Shown piece by piece: positions 52,224 through 62,006 of a DNA stretch of 64,000 nt. Position numbers and translations under genes: made by a program. This stretch comes from Pyropia yezoensis. Lineage: Eukaryota > Rhodophyta > Bangiophyceae > Bangiales > Bangiaceae. Within the stretch, counting starts at the first letter, position 1; every line of letters starts with the position of its first letter. The stretch spans positions 20,248,020-20,312,019 of the forward strand of contig CM020620.1 in NCBI GenBank assembly GCA_009829735.1, in the 5' to 3' direction. The notes under the pieces were generated by a model, which saw nothing but the letters and a program-made list of their open reading frames with translations, was not told the origin of the DNA and did not search any database.

Positions 52224-55200
52224 GGCAGGCGCTCTCCCCAAGTGTCTTCCCGAATCTCCAACGGCAGGGTACTTCTACCTGTTCTCCCCTTGCGTGCCGG
52301 GAGAAAGGACGGCAGTTACCTGCTCAACCGGTAGCCGCCTGGACACCCTGTTTGTTCAAGGGGACCTTGCTCGTCCTGCGTAAGGAAAACCTCAAGATTA
52401 ATGCTCGTATGCGTGTGGGGGATAGCCTCCCCCAAGCTGTTACGCCGGTGGTCGACACGGGAGCCGGACCAAGCGTCATCACTGAGAACCTGTTACCTCC
52501 GGGCTGGCGTCGACATGCCTGGAGAGCGCCTACCAGAACCCATATTGTAGACGCATCAGGTCAAACCCTACGACCGCTTGGCCGTCTTCCCGTCGCCATC
52601 TATGTCAACAATGAACCAATGCTTTTTCCCTTTCTAGTAGTCAAGACCTTATCAGTCCCCCTCATCCTAGGCTGGGACTTCCAGAAGCAGCATGTCAAGA
52701 GCATCCTACCCGGAGAAGGAAAGGTGCAGTTCAACCATGGGTTTGTGTCACCAGTGCTGGAGCACCTGGACACCAAGGTTCGTGTGGCCAAGAACCAGAA
52801 GGAACGCATCCCACCCTCTACCTTGACCCTCATCAAACCGGTGCTCCTACCTCCTCGCTCGGAGACCAAGGTTCAAGTCACGACCCGGACTGCAGGTCAA
52901 TGCCTGATCTATGGACGCAAGGAATTTCTGGCGAAACACCGATTATACCTAGCCCATGGACATCACAAGAAGGTGGAGAGGCACACCCCGTTCTCGGTGC
53001 TGATCGTCAACGTGAGCCGGAAGCCAATAACCCTCGCCAAGGGCACTCGAGTTGGTACAGCAGAGCCTTACCGGGGGTCCGCCCGCGCTATGAGCAAGGA
53101 AGACCTCTTCAACCTGCAACAAGAGCTGGCATCCAACTTGACGGCCTTAGACGTATCTCCGGAACAAGAGCAGGCTGGCCGTACTACTCCGAAGCCCGAA
53201 CAAGCACCGCCCGGGATGCCGAAGGTCAACCAAGAAAACGTCCCTCCCGACTTGAAGGAGGCACTGGAGAAGCTTCTCCAGGAATATCGGCACCTGTGGT
53301 CCGGAGAGCTGGGCAAGATGGACGCCACCCTACACCGGATTCAACTCAAGCCAGATGCCAAACCAGTGCACATGCAACCATACCGGGCTGGATCTCATCG
53401 CCGGGATGAGATTGAGAAGCAGGTTAACAAGATGCTCAAGATGGATGTTATCGAGCCGTCTGATGGCGAGTGGGCTTTCCCGGTGGTAGTCGTCCCGAAA
53501 CCTGGCGGTCACTTCCGTTTCTGCGTTGACTACAGACGCCTGAACGAGATGACAGTCAAGGATGTATACCCGATACCCCGGATGGATGATTGCCTCGACT
53601 ATCTTGGTGATGCCACCCTCTTCTCGACGCTGGATTGTAATGCCGGTTACTGGCAGATCCCTCTGGCTGACGAGGACAAGGACAAGACTACCTTCACGTG
53701 CCACATGGGACTATTCCGGTGCAAGCGTCTCCCTTTTGGTCTCACTAATGCTCCGGCAACCTTCCAGAGAGCCATCGACATCATCCTGTCGGGGCTAAGG
53801 TGGAGAACATGTTTGGTCTACCTGGACGACATCATCGTTTTCTCCAAGACCCCAGCGGAACACCTGGAGCACCTTCGAGAGGTCCTGGCCCTCCTGTCCA
53901 AGGCTGGAGTTACCCTCAAGGCCGAGAAGTGCCACCTGTTTGAGACTGAGGTGGAGTACCTGGGGCACGTGTTGAGTCCGGGGGAGCTCCGAGTCAATGA
54001 GAAGAATATCAAGGCCCTCCGGCATGCACGGCAACCTAAAACCCAGACGGAACTCAAGAGCTTCCTGGGTATGTGCAACGTCTACCGCCGGTTCGTACGG
54101 GACTACGCTCTGATTGCCCGGCCCTTGACCAAGCTTACTAGCAAGAAGCTTCCAGCACAACTCCCGGTGTTCGACGAGAAGCAGACAGCAGCCTTCGAAG
54201 AGCTCAAGAAGCGCCTGACCACCACTCCAGTACTGGCGTTACCCAAGCGGGAGGGCCAGTTTGTTCTGGAGACTGATGCCTGTGGCGTCCAGGTGGGGTG
54301 CTCACTACTCCAGCAGCAACCTGATGGGCACTTCCTCCCGATAGGCTACTACAGTCGCGTCTTGACTCCAGCCGAGAAGAACTATTCGACGACCGAGCGC
54401 GAGTGCTTGGCGGTCGTCTGGGCTTGCTTCCTGTTACGTCCATATCTTGAAGGACAAGAGTTCCTCATCCGGACGGACCACGCCAGTCTAAGGTGGCTGC
54501 TATGCATGGACAGCAGTCAAGGAAGGGTCGCCCGGTGGCGCCTACGCCTTTCGGAGTTCAAGTACAAGGTGTGCACCAGAGCAGGGAGGGAGCACCACTG
54601 CGCCGACACCATGTCCCGGCTGGAGACTCCTGCAGCCGATACCGGTCCTATCCCGGAGGAAATACCTTGCTTCATCCTCCCGAATGTCGGACGTGGCTGG
54701 CACGCTCCCCTGTACGAGACACCTGAAGCTCATCAACCGGTAACCATTCACCGGATGCTGGAGGCACAACTGACGGACCCTCAATGCTTGGAGCTTCGCC
54801 ACCAAATGGACCTGAACCGGAACAGTCGCTTCTCCGAGTCTACAGACGGACTCCTAGTACGGGTGTCACCCTTCGATGGGGCAACTCAAGTCTACGTACC
54901 CCGGAGCCTACGGACTGACATCCTACGCCTGGAGCACTCGTCTCCCCAGGCCGGACATCCTGGTATCAATCGGATGTATGCTTCCATGAGACGACACTAT
55001 TACTGGGAAACCATGGCCAGTGACGTCCATAAGTGCCTGGAGGCTTGTATTTCTTGTGCAAGGAACCGGTTGTCCCAGAGGAAGAAGACTTCTAAGCTAC
55101 GCCTATTCCCTGCGGCGGAGCCCTTTGCAAGCTTAAGCATGGACATCCTGGGGCCCCTACCTGAAACATCCAGTGGCAACATATACCTGCTCATCATTTG

Positions 55201-56311
55201 TGACCGGTTCTCCAAGTTCACTCGAGCAATCCCGCTGAGGACCATCACGGCTCTGGATGTCACGTCAGCCTTCTGCGAGTACTGGATAGCTGCCTATGGC
55301 CCTCCAGACTCCGTCTTAACCGACAACGGTCCCCAGTTTGCATCCCTGTTCTTCCAAGGAGTCTGTGACCTGATGGGCATCAAGAACTTGTACACCACGA
55401 CGTACCACCCTCAAACGAACGGCCAGGTGGAACGATTCAACCGGACCCTAGTGGACATGCTACGGCACTACGTGGAGGAGCACCAAGAAGACTGGGACGA
55501 GCTCCTGGCTGTCCTCACTCTAGCCTATAACTCCCGAGTTCACCGGACAACGGGAGTCGCTCCACTCGACTTTGTCACCCCAAGGCGGCTGACCAACTTC
55601 TCCCTGGAAAGAATACCGGATGGTCTCCAGCCTGCACTGAAGTCAGGTCCCAAGGCAAAGGATGAGTTCCTGGAACAACTAAAGCTCCTGCTCCCAAGAG
55701 TCAAGGAGTCAATCTCAAAGACCCAGGAGCGATACAAGCGGGACTATGACAAGGGTGTCCGGGAAAAGAACAAGGAACTGGGTGGTGGCGACTGGGTTTT
55801 TGTGGACAACCATAGCAAGACCCGGGGGAAGCTGGACTCTAAGACGGATGGACCTTATGAGATTCTCAATACGGATGGCTGGACCTTCCTTCTAGACGTG
55901 GATGGCTCTCCGTACCGGGTGAGCAGCGACCATGTCACCCGAGCTCCACCGCCAAGCCAACGGGACTTGACCCGGCGTAAGCGGACTGCGATACCCTTGC
56001 TATCCCAAGAAGAAGGTCGGGAATTTGTCTACGTCAAGTTTGTCGACCATGCCTGGAGAGATGGACGCCTGTACCTGCGAGTACGCTGGTTCGGTTTCAA
56101 CCCGGCAGATGATACCTGGGAACCCTCAAACCGGCTACCCATCGCGGACGTCTGTGCCTACACGCGACGGAACGGGATTGAGGGCACTCCCGTGGCCAGA
56201 GCCGGCAAGATTCTGGAGTCGGACACGGAGGAGGACCAAGAGGACGGGGCCAACCAAGACCCTCGGGACGAGACGAGCTCACCCGCAACGGATGCGGAAC
56301 AAGAGGATTGA
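52217..56311 (+). CDS. pol: Pol polyprotein: PR-RT-RNase H-IN-chromodomain
   Basis: Read in the -1 frame relative to gag, probably by frameshift rather than its own start. Protease has the VVDTGAG active site (about 52450). Reverse transcriptase (about 53400-53900) has LPFGLTNAPATFQ and the YLDD catalytic motif near 53820. RNase H (about 54240-54500) has ETDACG and RTDHASLRWL. Integrase has the HHCC finger (about 54940-55070) and the DDE core: Asp in MDILGP (about 55140), Asp in TDNGPQF (about 55320) and Glu in GQVERFNRT (about 55430). A GPY-like module follows (DGPYEIL), then a chromodomain-like segment (about 56030-56110, LRVRWFGFNPADDTWEP), which in chromoviruses steers integration to particular chromatin. 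No internal stop or frameshift seen. The protein is encoded by a retroelement, not a host gene. Confidence 0.92.
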   Translation, partial: RVGQALSPSVFPNLQRQGTSTCSPLACREKGRQLPAQPVAAWTPCLFKGTLLVLRKENLKINARMRVGDSLPQAVTPVVDTGAGPSVITENLLPPGWRRHAWRAPTRTHIVDASGQTLRPLGRLPVAIYVNNEPMLFPFLVVKTLSVPLILGWDFQKQHVKSILPGEGKVQFNHGFVSPVLEHLDTKVRVAKNQKERIPPSTLTLIKPVLLPPRSETKVQVTTRTAGQCLIYGRKEFLAKHRLYLAHGHHKKVERHTPFSVLIVNVSRKPITLAKGTRVGTAEPYRGSARAMSKEDLFNLQQELASNLTALDVSPEQEQAGRTTPKPEQAPPGMPKVNQENVPPDLKEALEKLLQEYRHLWSGELGKMDATLHRIQLKPDAKPVHMQPYRAGSHRRDEIEKQVNKMLKMDVIEPSDGEWAFPVVVVPKPGGHFRFCVDYRRLNEMTVKDVYPIPRMDDCLDYLGDATLFSTLDCNAGYWQIPLADEDKDKTTFTCHMGLFRCKRLPFGLTNAPATFQRAIDIILSGLRWRTCLVYLDDIIVFSKTPAEHLEHLREVLALLSKAGVTLKAEKCHLFETEVEYLGHVLSPGELRVNEKNIKALRHARQPKTQTELKSFLGMCNVYRRFVRDYALIARPLTKLTSKKLPAQLPVFDEKQTAAFEELKKRLTTTPVLALPKREGQFVLETDACGVQVGCSLLQQQPDGHFLPIGYYSRVLTPAEKNYSTTERECLAVVWACFLLRPYLEGQEFLIRTDHASLRWLLCMDSSQGRVARWRLRLSEFKYKVCTRAGREHHCADTMSRLETPAADTGPIPEEIPCFILPNVGRGWHAPLYETPEAHQPVTIHRMLEAQLTDPQCLELRHQMDLNRNSRFSESTDGLLVRVSPFDGATQVYVPRSLRTDILRLEHSSPQAGHPGINRMYASMRRHYYWETMASDVHKCLEACISCARNRLSQRKKTSKLRLFPAAEPFASLSMDILGPLPETSSGNIYLLIICDRFSKFTRAIPLRTITALDVTSAFCEYWIAAYGPPDSVLTDNGPQFASLFFQGVCDLMGIKNLYTTTYHPQTNGQVERFNRTLVDMLRHYVEEHQEDWDELLAVLTLAYNSRVHRTTGVAPLDFVTPRRLTNFSLERIPDGLQPALKSGPKAKDEFLEQLKLLLPRVKESISKTQERYKRDYDKGVREKNKELGGGDWVFVDNHSKTRGKLDSKTDGPYEILNTDGWTFLLDVDGSPYRVSSDHVTRAPPPSQRDLTRRKRTAIPLLSQEEGREFVYVKFVDHAWRDGRLYLRVRWFGFNPADDTWEPSNRLPIADVCAYTRRNGIEGTPVARAGKILESDTEEDQEDGANQDPRDETSSPATDAEQED

Positions 56312-56456
56312 GAAGAAGGGAACGGGTATATCAAGGATAACACGCAACGCAAGCATGGAACAATCAAGGAAAACAAGCACCCGCTCGAGCAACCCTTCTC
56401 TCCGCCTCTTCCCTCCTCGCTTCTCCCAAGACCCTCACCCTCCCTGCCTCCAACTA

Positions 56457-58574
56457 CTACTCTCGGCGCGGACGCTGAGCCGCGGGAGTGTCCTCCGGCG
56501 CTATCTCCGCGGTACGACGGGAACCGGAGGAAGACGGGATGACGTAGTGCGGTGGACGCGGCGCATCCCGGTATGACGCCATCGGAGTAGTACCAGTAGT
56601 TGCCGGTGGCTCCCGCTCATCCAGATATGTCCGTCGGCGCCGCTGGAAGCCCGTGAAGGTCTCTGACCACTGCTGGGCCAGGCCATGCCGCGTCAAAGTC
56701 GCCAGAAGTTCGCCAACCACCGGGTTGTTCGACATCTGGCCGCTGTCCGCGCAAGCAAACACCCGGTCGACCACGTCGTTCAAGACACTGGCGTAAGTGC
56801 CCAGCACCAGAGAAGACCCGACGCCTTCAACCTGCACCGGAAGACGACCCAGCTGGTCTTCAATCATACCGACGTCGTACTGGTCGCATGTTGGACCACC
56901 TTGGTTCAGGTACCAGTCAGGCACCCGGAAGCGGGTAAGGCGCAGAGTCGGCGCCGGAATCTCGAACCGGCCTGAGGATGACACTACCGGACGGTCCACA
57001 ACGGCCCCCGAGACCGGAGTGCCCAACTCCAGCGGAGGCACAGCGCCGCCGGCGTTGGAAGAAGGCGTCCGGGGTAGAGCGGCCGGAGTAATCGGCGACC
57101 GCACGGCCACTCCCAGACTCGCCGCAGACAAGCGCGGTGCCGGAGGAGCTTGAAGTACTGGCACAGCCGGAACAGGGCGCGGACGTGCCGGTGACGGTTC
57201 AGGCGAGGCGACCGGGGCGACAGGGGCAACCGGAGGAAGCGGAGCCGCCGCAGACGCCCGACCGACCGCCGCGGCCCATCCCGACTCCTGCACCGGCGGC
57301 CCAACTGGCAGAAGATCAAGGGCGGCCGGAGCAGGAAAGCTACCTAGCTGCGGCCACGCCGGAAGCGGCGTCGCCAGCTGCACCTTGGCCGGAGAAGACT
57401 GGTAGACCACCTGCGCCCAACCGAAGCCATCCCGACGCGGGCGGTTCTGGTCGGCAATCGCGTTCAAGAAGTTCCGGTCATGCACCGGCACCAGACGCCG
57501 GAAGTCGATCATCGCCTGGAAGAGCTCCTTGTACTCCTCGTCCTGGCTGCACAGGAAGTCGACGGTCAACTTGTCGACAATCCAGACCATCAGGAGGTCA
57601 GGGAGAAACCAAAGCCGGTTGGACACCAAGACCTCATGAAGCCAGTGGTTGGCCGCCAAGACTGTCATCTCGGACGTGTACATCATGTACGGGATTGAGT
57701 GGAAGAAGCCCTTGATCGACGCCTGAGTCAAGGCGTCCAAGAAGTACCAGGTGCAAGGGATGCTGGAAGGAGCAAACCCGACCGGGATCTCGACTTCCTG
57801 CTGCTGCGGGATGACCTTGGGGTAGTATGCCGCCCGGTTAGCCTTGTCCAGCTTCCAGAACTCCTGGTGGTTGCAGCTCACAAGGAAGTCACGCTGACGC
57901 CCGCGTCGCTCACCCTGCTCCCGTGCCGGCGACAACTTGGAGTATTTCCGGGTCAAGAAAGGCGGCTCCAGAGCGACCATGCTCGGACGGGGGTCGCAGT
58001 TCAAGCTTCCCGACCCCTTGAGCGCCTCGTCCCAGACCTTGAGCGCCCGGTGGACGTACCCTTCCTCCTCCGGCCACCGGAGAACGGACGCGGACACGCG
58101 ACGCTCGGTCAAGGGTAGATCCAGTACCAGCGCGAAGGGGAGATCCTCCAGACGAGCAGCCCAAGAGGAACCCGAGAAGCTCTGGGAGCGGTCTTGTGCC
58201 AGGCGCATCTGGTCCGCCGTATGAAGACGTGCCTTGTCCATCTCGGTCAAGACCCCGCGCTGGAGTTCCTTGCGCCAGAGGTCCATGCAATCCTGCTGGC
58301 ACTGGGCCGCGCCGGCGTTGCCAACCACCGTGGAGTAACGCCGGGCCGCCAGAGGGTCCTGCCCAAGGAGCATCTCCGGGAGACCCTCCGGGGGGGCCTC
58401 GACCGGGTGCATCGCGGAAGCCGGGGGAACTCGATCCGTCCCCGCCGTGGCGACCGGCGCCGGCACCGACATCCGAGGAACCGGAGGCAGGAGAGGGGCA
58501 CGACGACCCGAGTTCTCCTCCGCAACACTCGCCGCCGGAACCACGGGCCCAGCTTGGATCTCGGAACTGGACAT
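56457..58574 (-). CDS. Antisense ORF of the retrotransposon, 705 aa, unknown
   Basis: It starts with ATG (MSSSEIQAGPVVPAAS) and lies between pol and the presumed 3' LTR on the opposite strand; stop codons of pol and this ORF are 145 bp apart, tail to tail. Its codon use and GC level match gag/pol, not the host genes. No domain is recognised. Residues about 80-410 are complex and globular-looking, with aromatic and helical stretches (PCTWYFLDALTQASIKGFFH, ANHWLHEVLVSNRLWFLPDL). About 410-540 is Pro/Ala linker. About 540-650 is a second compact region, and the tail is Arg/Ser-rich. Plant Tat-lineage Ty3 elements are known to carry extra, sometimes antisense ORFs; no similarity to these can be asserted. 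It could instead be a captured host gene. Confidence 0.75.
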   Translation of the reverse strand: MSSSEIQAGPVVPAASVAEENSGRRAPLLPPVPRMSVPAPVATAGTDRVPPASAMHPVEAPPEGLPEMLLGQDPLAARRYSTVVGNAGAAQCQQDCMDLWRKELQRGVLTEMDKARLHTADQMRLAQDRSQSFSGSSWAARLEDLPFALVLDLPLTERRVSASVLRWPEEEGYVHRALKVWDEALKGSGSLNCDPRPSMVALEPPFLTRKYSKLSPAREQGERRGRQRDFLVSCNHQEFWKLDKANRAAYYPKVIPQQQEVEIPVGFAPSSIPCTWYFLDALTQASIKGFFHSIPYMMYTSEMTVLAANHWLHEVLVSNRLWFLPDLLMVWIVDKLTVDFLCSQDEEYKELFQAMIDFRRLVPVHDRNFLNAIADQNRPRRDGFGWAQVVYQSSPAKVQLATPLPAWPQLGSFPAPAALDLLPVGPPVQESGWAAAVGRASAAAPLPPVAPVAPVASPEPSPARPRPVPAVPVLQAPPAPRLSAASLGVAVRSPITPAALPRTPSSNAGGAVPPLELGTPVSGAVVDRPVVSSSGRFEIPAPTLRLTRFRVPDWYLNQGGPTCDQYDVGMIEDQLGRLPVQVEGVGSSLVLGTYASVLNDVVDRVFACADSGQMSNNPVVGELLATLTRHGLAQQWSETFTGFQRRRRTYLDEREPPATTGTTPMASYRDAPRPPHYVIPSSSGSRRTAEIAPEDTPAAQRPRRE

Positions 58575-58608
58575 ACCGTCCAGACTCCGGGGAACGAGAG
58601 GGCCAAGG

Positions 58609-58646
58609 TGAAGGAGCGGAGGGGGGGGGCAGAATCGGGGCAGGTG
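58609..58646 (+). other. Candidate polypurine tract
   Basis: A purine-rich stretch (AAGGAGCGGAGGGGGGGGG and following) on the gag/pol strand just beyond the antisense ORF, the position where plus-strand priming next to the 3' LTR would occur. The LTR start next to it (TG) is not proven. Confidence 0.4.
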
Positions 58647-59004
58647 ATCGTGACCGGGTGAAGACGCTCGACCTCGGCACCGGTGTGGACGTGCTCGAGG
58701 CTGTGCACGGTGGCACCTGGTTCGGCCCGAGGACGTGCCGGACTAGGGAGGGAGCTATGTAGCATCCCTGGCCCCGACTTGGCGCCGACCCGGGACTACA
58801 ACCAGAGGGCACCAGGTGCCAGAACACGCCCGCCGTGTGGCGATGGTTGGCGGCCGTGGCCCGTGCCCGGCACTGGGATGCGGTGGACTACGCTATCCAC
58901 ACGCGAGAGAGGGATTTCTGATGTGTTTTTGCATATTTGTGAGGGACTTGATTTGAGAGAATTTGAGTGTGAGATTAGTGAGTGGGAATAGAATTAGTAG
59001 TGAT

Positions 59005-59048
59005 AGTGGCCCCCGACCTGACGAGGTTAGACTCGGGTCGGGGCCACT
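59005..59048. repeat. Hairpin near the element's right end
   Basis: AGTGGCCCCCGACCTGA pairs with TCGGGTCGGGGCCACT, with one bulged C. It may be an RNA structure of the 3' LTR. Confidence 0.65.
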
Positions 59049-59186
59049 CGGGGTTATGGGGGGGCTACCGGGCCAACGTGCCGGGGTTCCCCCAGATGCA
59101 CGTTAAGAGGGACAGCGAGGCGCCCTCGGCCCGCGCCCTCAGGGAAAAAGACAACTGCGCGTTTGCTTTCCTCTTCCCCGTGTGCA

Positions 59187-61460
59187 CTACCGTGCGTATC
59201 TGTTTGCCCTGCAAGCAGGCACGTGAGGCAACAGGCATACCATTCTCGTAGTTCCCCTTTCTGCGTTACCTGTCCCTTTCCCCCGAGGGATATTGACACG
59301 TGTCTGAGAGGATCGAGTTTTATACCACACCAGCACGCCCCAGGCTTCCCCCAGGTCAGCCTGCGGAGCATCACCGGGGCCGTCGGGCCGCTGAGGCTGC
59401 TGACACGGCCGGTCCTGCCGGCCATCCCCACACAGCAACGCCGCCCATCGGCCAATTGACAGCCCGGATTGACACCCTCCCACCACCTGCTGCTCTGCTA
59501 TCAAGCCAGCCACTCTGCAGTCAGCACGAAACGCCAACTCAATCGTTCTGGCGGAAGATGCACAACGGTCGGGCGCAGGTGACCGCCCCCGACGAGCGAC
59601 GGTAGACGCCGTCGCCCACGCAGGCGCCGTACCCCCGCGGCCAGCGGGGGGGGGGCTTGAAAACGCAGTCAGCCCCGCCAAGACGCTGCGCAGTACTCTA
59701 GGCACATTGCCAGACAGGCGGTCCCACTCTGGGTGCCTGTAGTCCTCCACGGTCAAGAAGCCCACGACCTTGCGCTGCTTACGACGCCGCTGTCCAGTGT
59801 GGGCTGCGTCGTCACCGTCGCCCGCAGGGGTCGCGGCGCTCGCGTCACCCCGACCTCCACGGCCCAGCAGGCCGCGCGTCACCGTAATGCCCAGGCGGTC
59901 TGCGCCGGTGCACACGTGTACGTGCTCAAGCATGGTGCCAGCGGCCGCACGGAGCTGAGCATCTGCAAGCGGCGTCAGCCTCCCCACCGCCCTCTGCTCA
60001 TCATCTTGTCCATCCGACTGCTGGCCTGACACTGCCCTCTGCCGTTGTACCGGGACAGTGCCACCACGGACCGGCCCTTTGCTGGTGTGCAGGTCCACTG
60101 CCTGTCCGTCGGGCGATGTGAGGTTGTCCTCTGCGTCCAATGGCCGCCCCAGCGCCACGAAGAAGCCCACAGACGGGCACCAGAGCATGTGCGTAGACAG
60201 CATCACCTCGGCGGAGCGAAAACCCCGACTGCGCGCCACGACATCCCAACCAGAAACGACGTCGCGAACAATAGTCCGAATTCGGGCTGCCACGCCGTCC
60301 AAACAGCCGGCTAGACGCTCCTCGTACTGCCGTTCCTGCTCGCCCGTGTGTGGAGTCCATGTGGACCGGGATGCCCGCCGGAGATGTTGCTCAAGACAGT
60401 AGTAACACGACATGGACAAAACGTGCTCAAATGCACGAAAGGTGGACAGGTCGTCGTCGTCGTCGTCCACAGTGTCTGACGGGGTACGGCGACCACCCAC
60501 ACCCAGCACGTCGCGAAGCAGTAGGTGTTGCGCTAGCCCGGGACACGCGCGCCAACTTCCCCTTACAGGGCGATCTGGGGCGTCCTCCTCTTCCGTCTGA
60601 CACCGTCGGCGGGACGCCCAACGACAGAGCTCGGCAACGCCATCAACCTCGCCGCCCAGTACAAGCAGCAGTTGCCACACCCTCAGGTCAACATCCTCGT
60701 CCGCGGGGACGGGCACCAGCCTAACGTTCCGCTGCTGGTGCATGTCCTCGTCATCCGAGGGGTCTTCGGCCCCAGCACGGGGGACAGTACCGCTCGCGGT
60801 TGCCACTGTGTGCCACCGCGACCCGGATGCAAAGCGCAGTACCCGACCACGACTGAAGGAAGCACGCGGTACTGCTACAAACCGCTTCAGTACCCACACG
60901 GCTTCATAGACCCCGTGCGGGATGCTATCGTGCAGCCAGCGAGTGCGGGAATGTAGCCTGGGTTGGCCCACTCTGTCCCACAGATAGACCGGATCCATGT
61001 CAACCATAGGCCGGCAATGGTGCTCGCACCAGTCGACAAGATCAGCCCATGTCCCAGAGCGTAGCAAGAGCCCTCCCCTGCCCTCCAGGGAATGGAGGAC
61101 AAATAGATCGCGCAAAGACCCAAGGACGTAGACGACAACCCCACAAGGATACGGCAAAGGTGGTGAAGACGTCTCTGCTCGCGCTACCGCCAACGCGGCA
61201 CGCTCTGCGAAGATTGTGACAAGGTTGACCACCTCTACAGAATCACTTGACGGCATGGTGGTGACGCAGAGAAGGGGCCACAAACCGGGGAAGAGAACGC
61301 AGCCTAGGTCGCACCGTGCCGACAGTAGACGTGGAGAGGAACGGCGATGACGGTGCCGAGAGGAGACCGGCAAGGAGACTGACACTGGTCGTATCTTAAG
61401 TACAAATGAAATTGCTTCCAGTACAGGGAACGCCTCGTCCGAGTTGTCCATTACCAACAT
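59187..61460 (-). CDS. Unrecognised protein, up to 757 aa
   Basis: One frame is open from an ATG at 61460 (MLVMDNSDEAFPVL) or, more conservatively, an ATG at 61256 (MPSSDSVEVVNLVTIF) to TAG at 59187. No domain is recognised. Features seen are a hydrophobic helical N-terminus, an acidic DDDDDD run in the middle, Cys-rich SMSCYYCLEQH, and a basic RRRKQRK cluster near the end. After a 10-G run at 59646-59655 the composition changes to filler, while another frame reads GYGACVGDGVYRR and stops shortly after, so the true C-terminus may differ. Three copies of the dispersed palindrome lie directly upstream (61507-61745). Confidence 0.45.
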   Translation of the reverse strand: MLVMDNSDEAFPVLEAISFVLKIRPVSVSLPVSSRHRHRRSSPRLLSARCDLGCVLFPGLWPLLCVTTMPSSDSVEVVNLVTIFAERAALAVARAETSSPPLPYPCGVVVYVLGSLRDLFVLHSLEGRGGLLLRSGTWADLVDWCEHHCRPMVDMDPVYLWDRVGQPRLHSRTRWLHDSIPHGVYEAVWVLKRFVAVPRASFSRGRVLRFASGSRWHTVATASGTVPRAGAEDPSDDEDMHQQRNVRLVPVPADEDVDLRVWQLLLVLGGEVDGVAELCRWASRRRCQTEEEDAPDRPVRGSWRACPGLAQHLLLRDVLGVGGRRTPSDTVDDDDDDLSTFRAFEHVLSMSCYYCLEQHLRRASRSTWTPHTGEQERQYEERLAGCLDGVAARIRTIVRDVVSGWDVVARSRGFRSAEVMLSTHMLWCPSVGFFVALGRPLDAEDNLTSPDGQAVDLHTSKGPVRGGTVPVQRQRAVSGQQSDGQDDEQRAVGRLTPLADAQLRAAAGTMLEHVHVCTGADRLGITVTRGLLGRGGRGDASAATPAGDGDDAAHTGQRRRKQRKVVGFLTVEDYRHPEWDRLSGNVPRVLRSVLAGLTAFSSPPPAGRGGTAPAWATASTVARRGRSPAPDRCASSARTIELAFRADCRVAGLIAEQQVVGGCQSGLSIGRWAALLCGDGRQDRPCQQPQRPDGPGDAPQADLGEAWGVLVWYKTRSSQTRVNIPRGKGTGNAERGTTRMVCLLPHVPACRANRYAR

Positions 61461-61506
61461 ATCTAACAATCATTTAAAAGAATTACAGCATCGGAACCAT
61501 GAGTTT

Positions 61507-61745
61507 GTTATGTACATAACATCGCGAGGTGTCAGAGCACCCGCGCCGAGCCCGTGCTCGCGTTATGTACATAACGCGTCTCACCGGATTGCAATGCAGT
61601 CGGGCCCCGGAGGGGCGATTTCGCGCAACGACACAGCGGCGGGCTTGTCCACCCTTCCTTGCTGAGCAAATGTAATCCTGCCAGATGTTTCTTGCCCCCC
61701 GTCGTACGAGCGCCCGTCCAGTGGTCGCGTTATGTACATAACGCG
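61507..61745. repeat. Three dispersed palindromes GTTATGTACATAAC
   Basis: Copies at 61507-61520, 61560-61577 (GCGTTATGTACATAACGC) and 61726-61745 (CGCGTTATGTACATAACGCG). They lie between the start of the 59187-61460 gene and the end of the next gene. Confidence 0.9.
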
Positions 61746-62006
61746 AACCAAAGGTTGTGCCCAAAGACAAGAGGCACACACGCCGACTAAGTCGTCTCAT
61801 CAGCAGCGTGATTGTGTCGTGGACAGTTAGGCGAGCCGTGGAGAGTTCTCGTTATGAAAATCGACACCTGGAGACTGGGCGTGAACACCTCGCCGAGACA
61901 TTATCACATGACAAAGCCAACGGGCCACGTCCTCCACCTTTCCACAAACGACAGAAAACAACACTACCAAAGCAGTCGTAGACAAGAGAGACACCGCTGT
62001 TAAGTA

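Larger units (their letters stand above)
50832..59048 (+). mobile_element. Ty3/gypsy chromovirus-type LTR retrotransposon
   Basis: Contains gag, pol in the order protease, reverse transcriptase, RNase H, integrase, chromodomain, and an antisense ORF, all with a more moderate GC content than the flanking host DNA. The 5' LTR and primer binding site fall in the gap or were not recognised. The 3' end is not fixed: a purine tract at 58609-58646 and an AT-richer segment with a hairpin up to 59048 are the likely 3' LTR area, so the right border given is approximate. Frames are intact, which suggests a young copy. Confidence 0.85.

Noticed and set aside
58780-58797. TGGCGCCGACCCGGGA as a primer binding site
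   Set aside because: It looks like a PBS starting with TGG but lies at the 3' side of the element, where a PBS is not expected, and no LTR copy could be aligned to support it.
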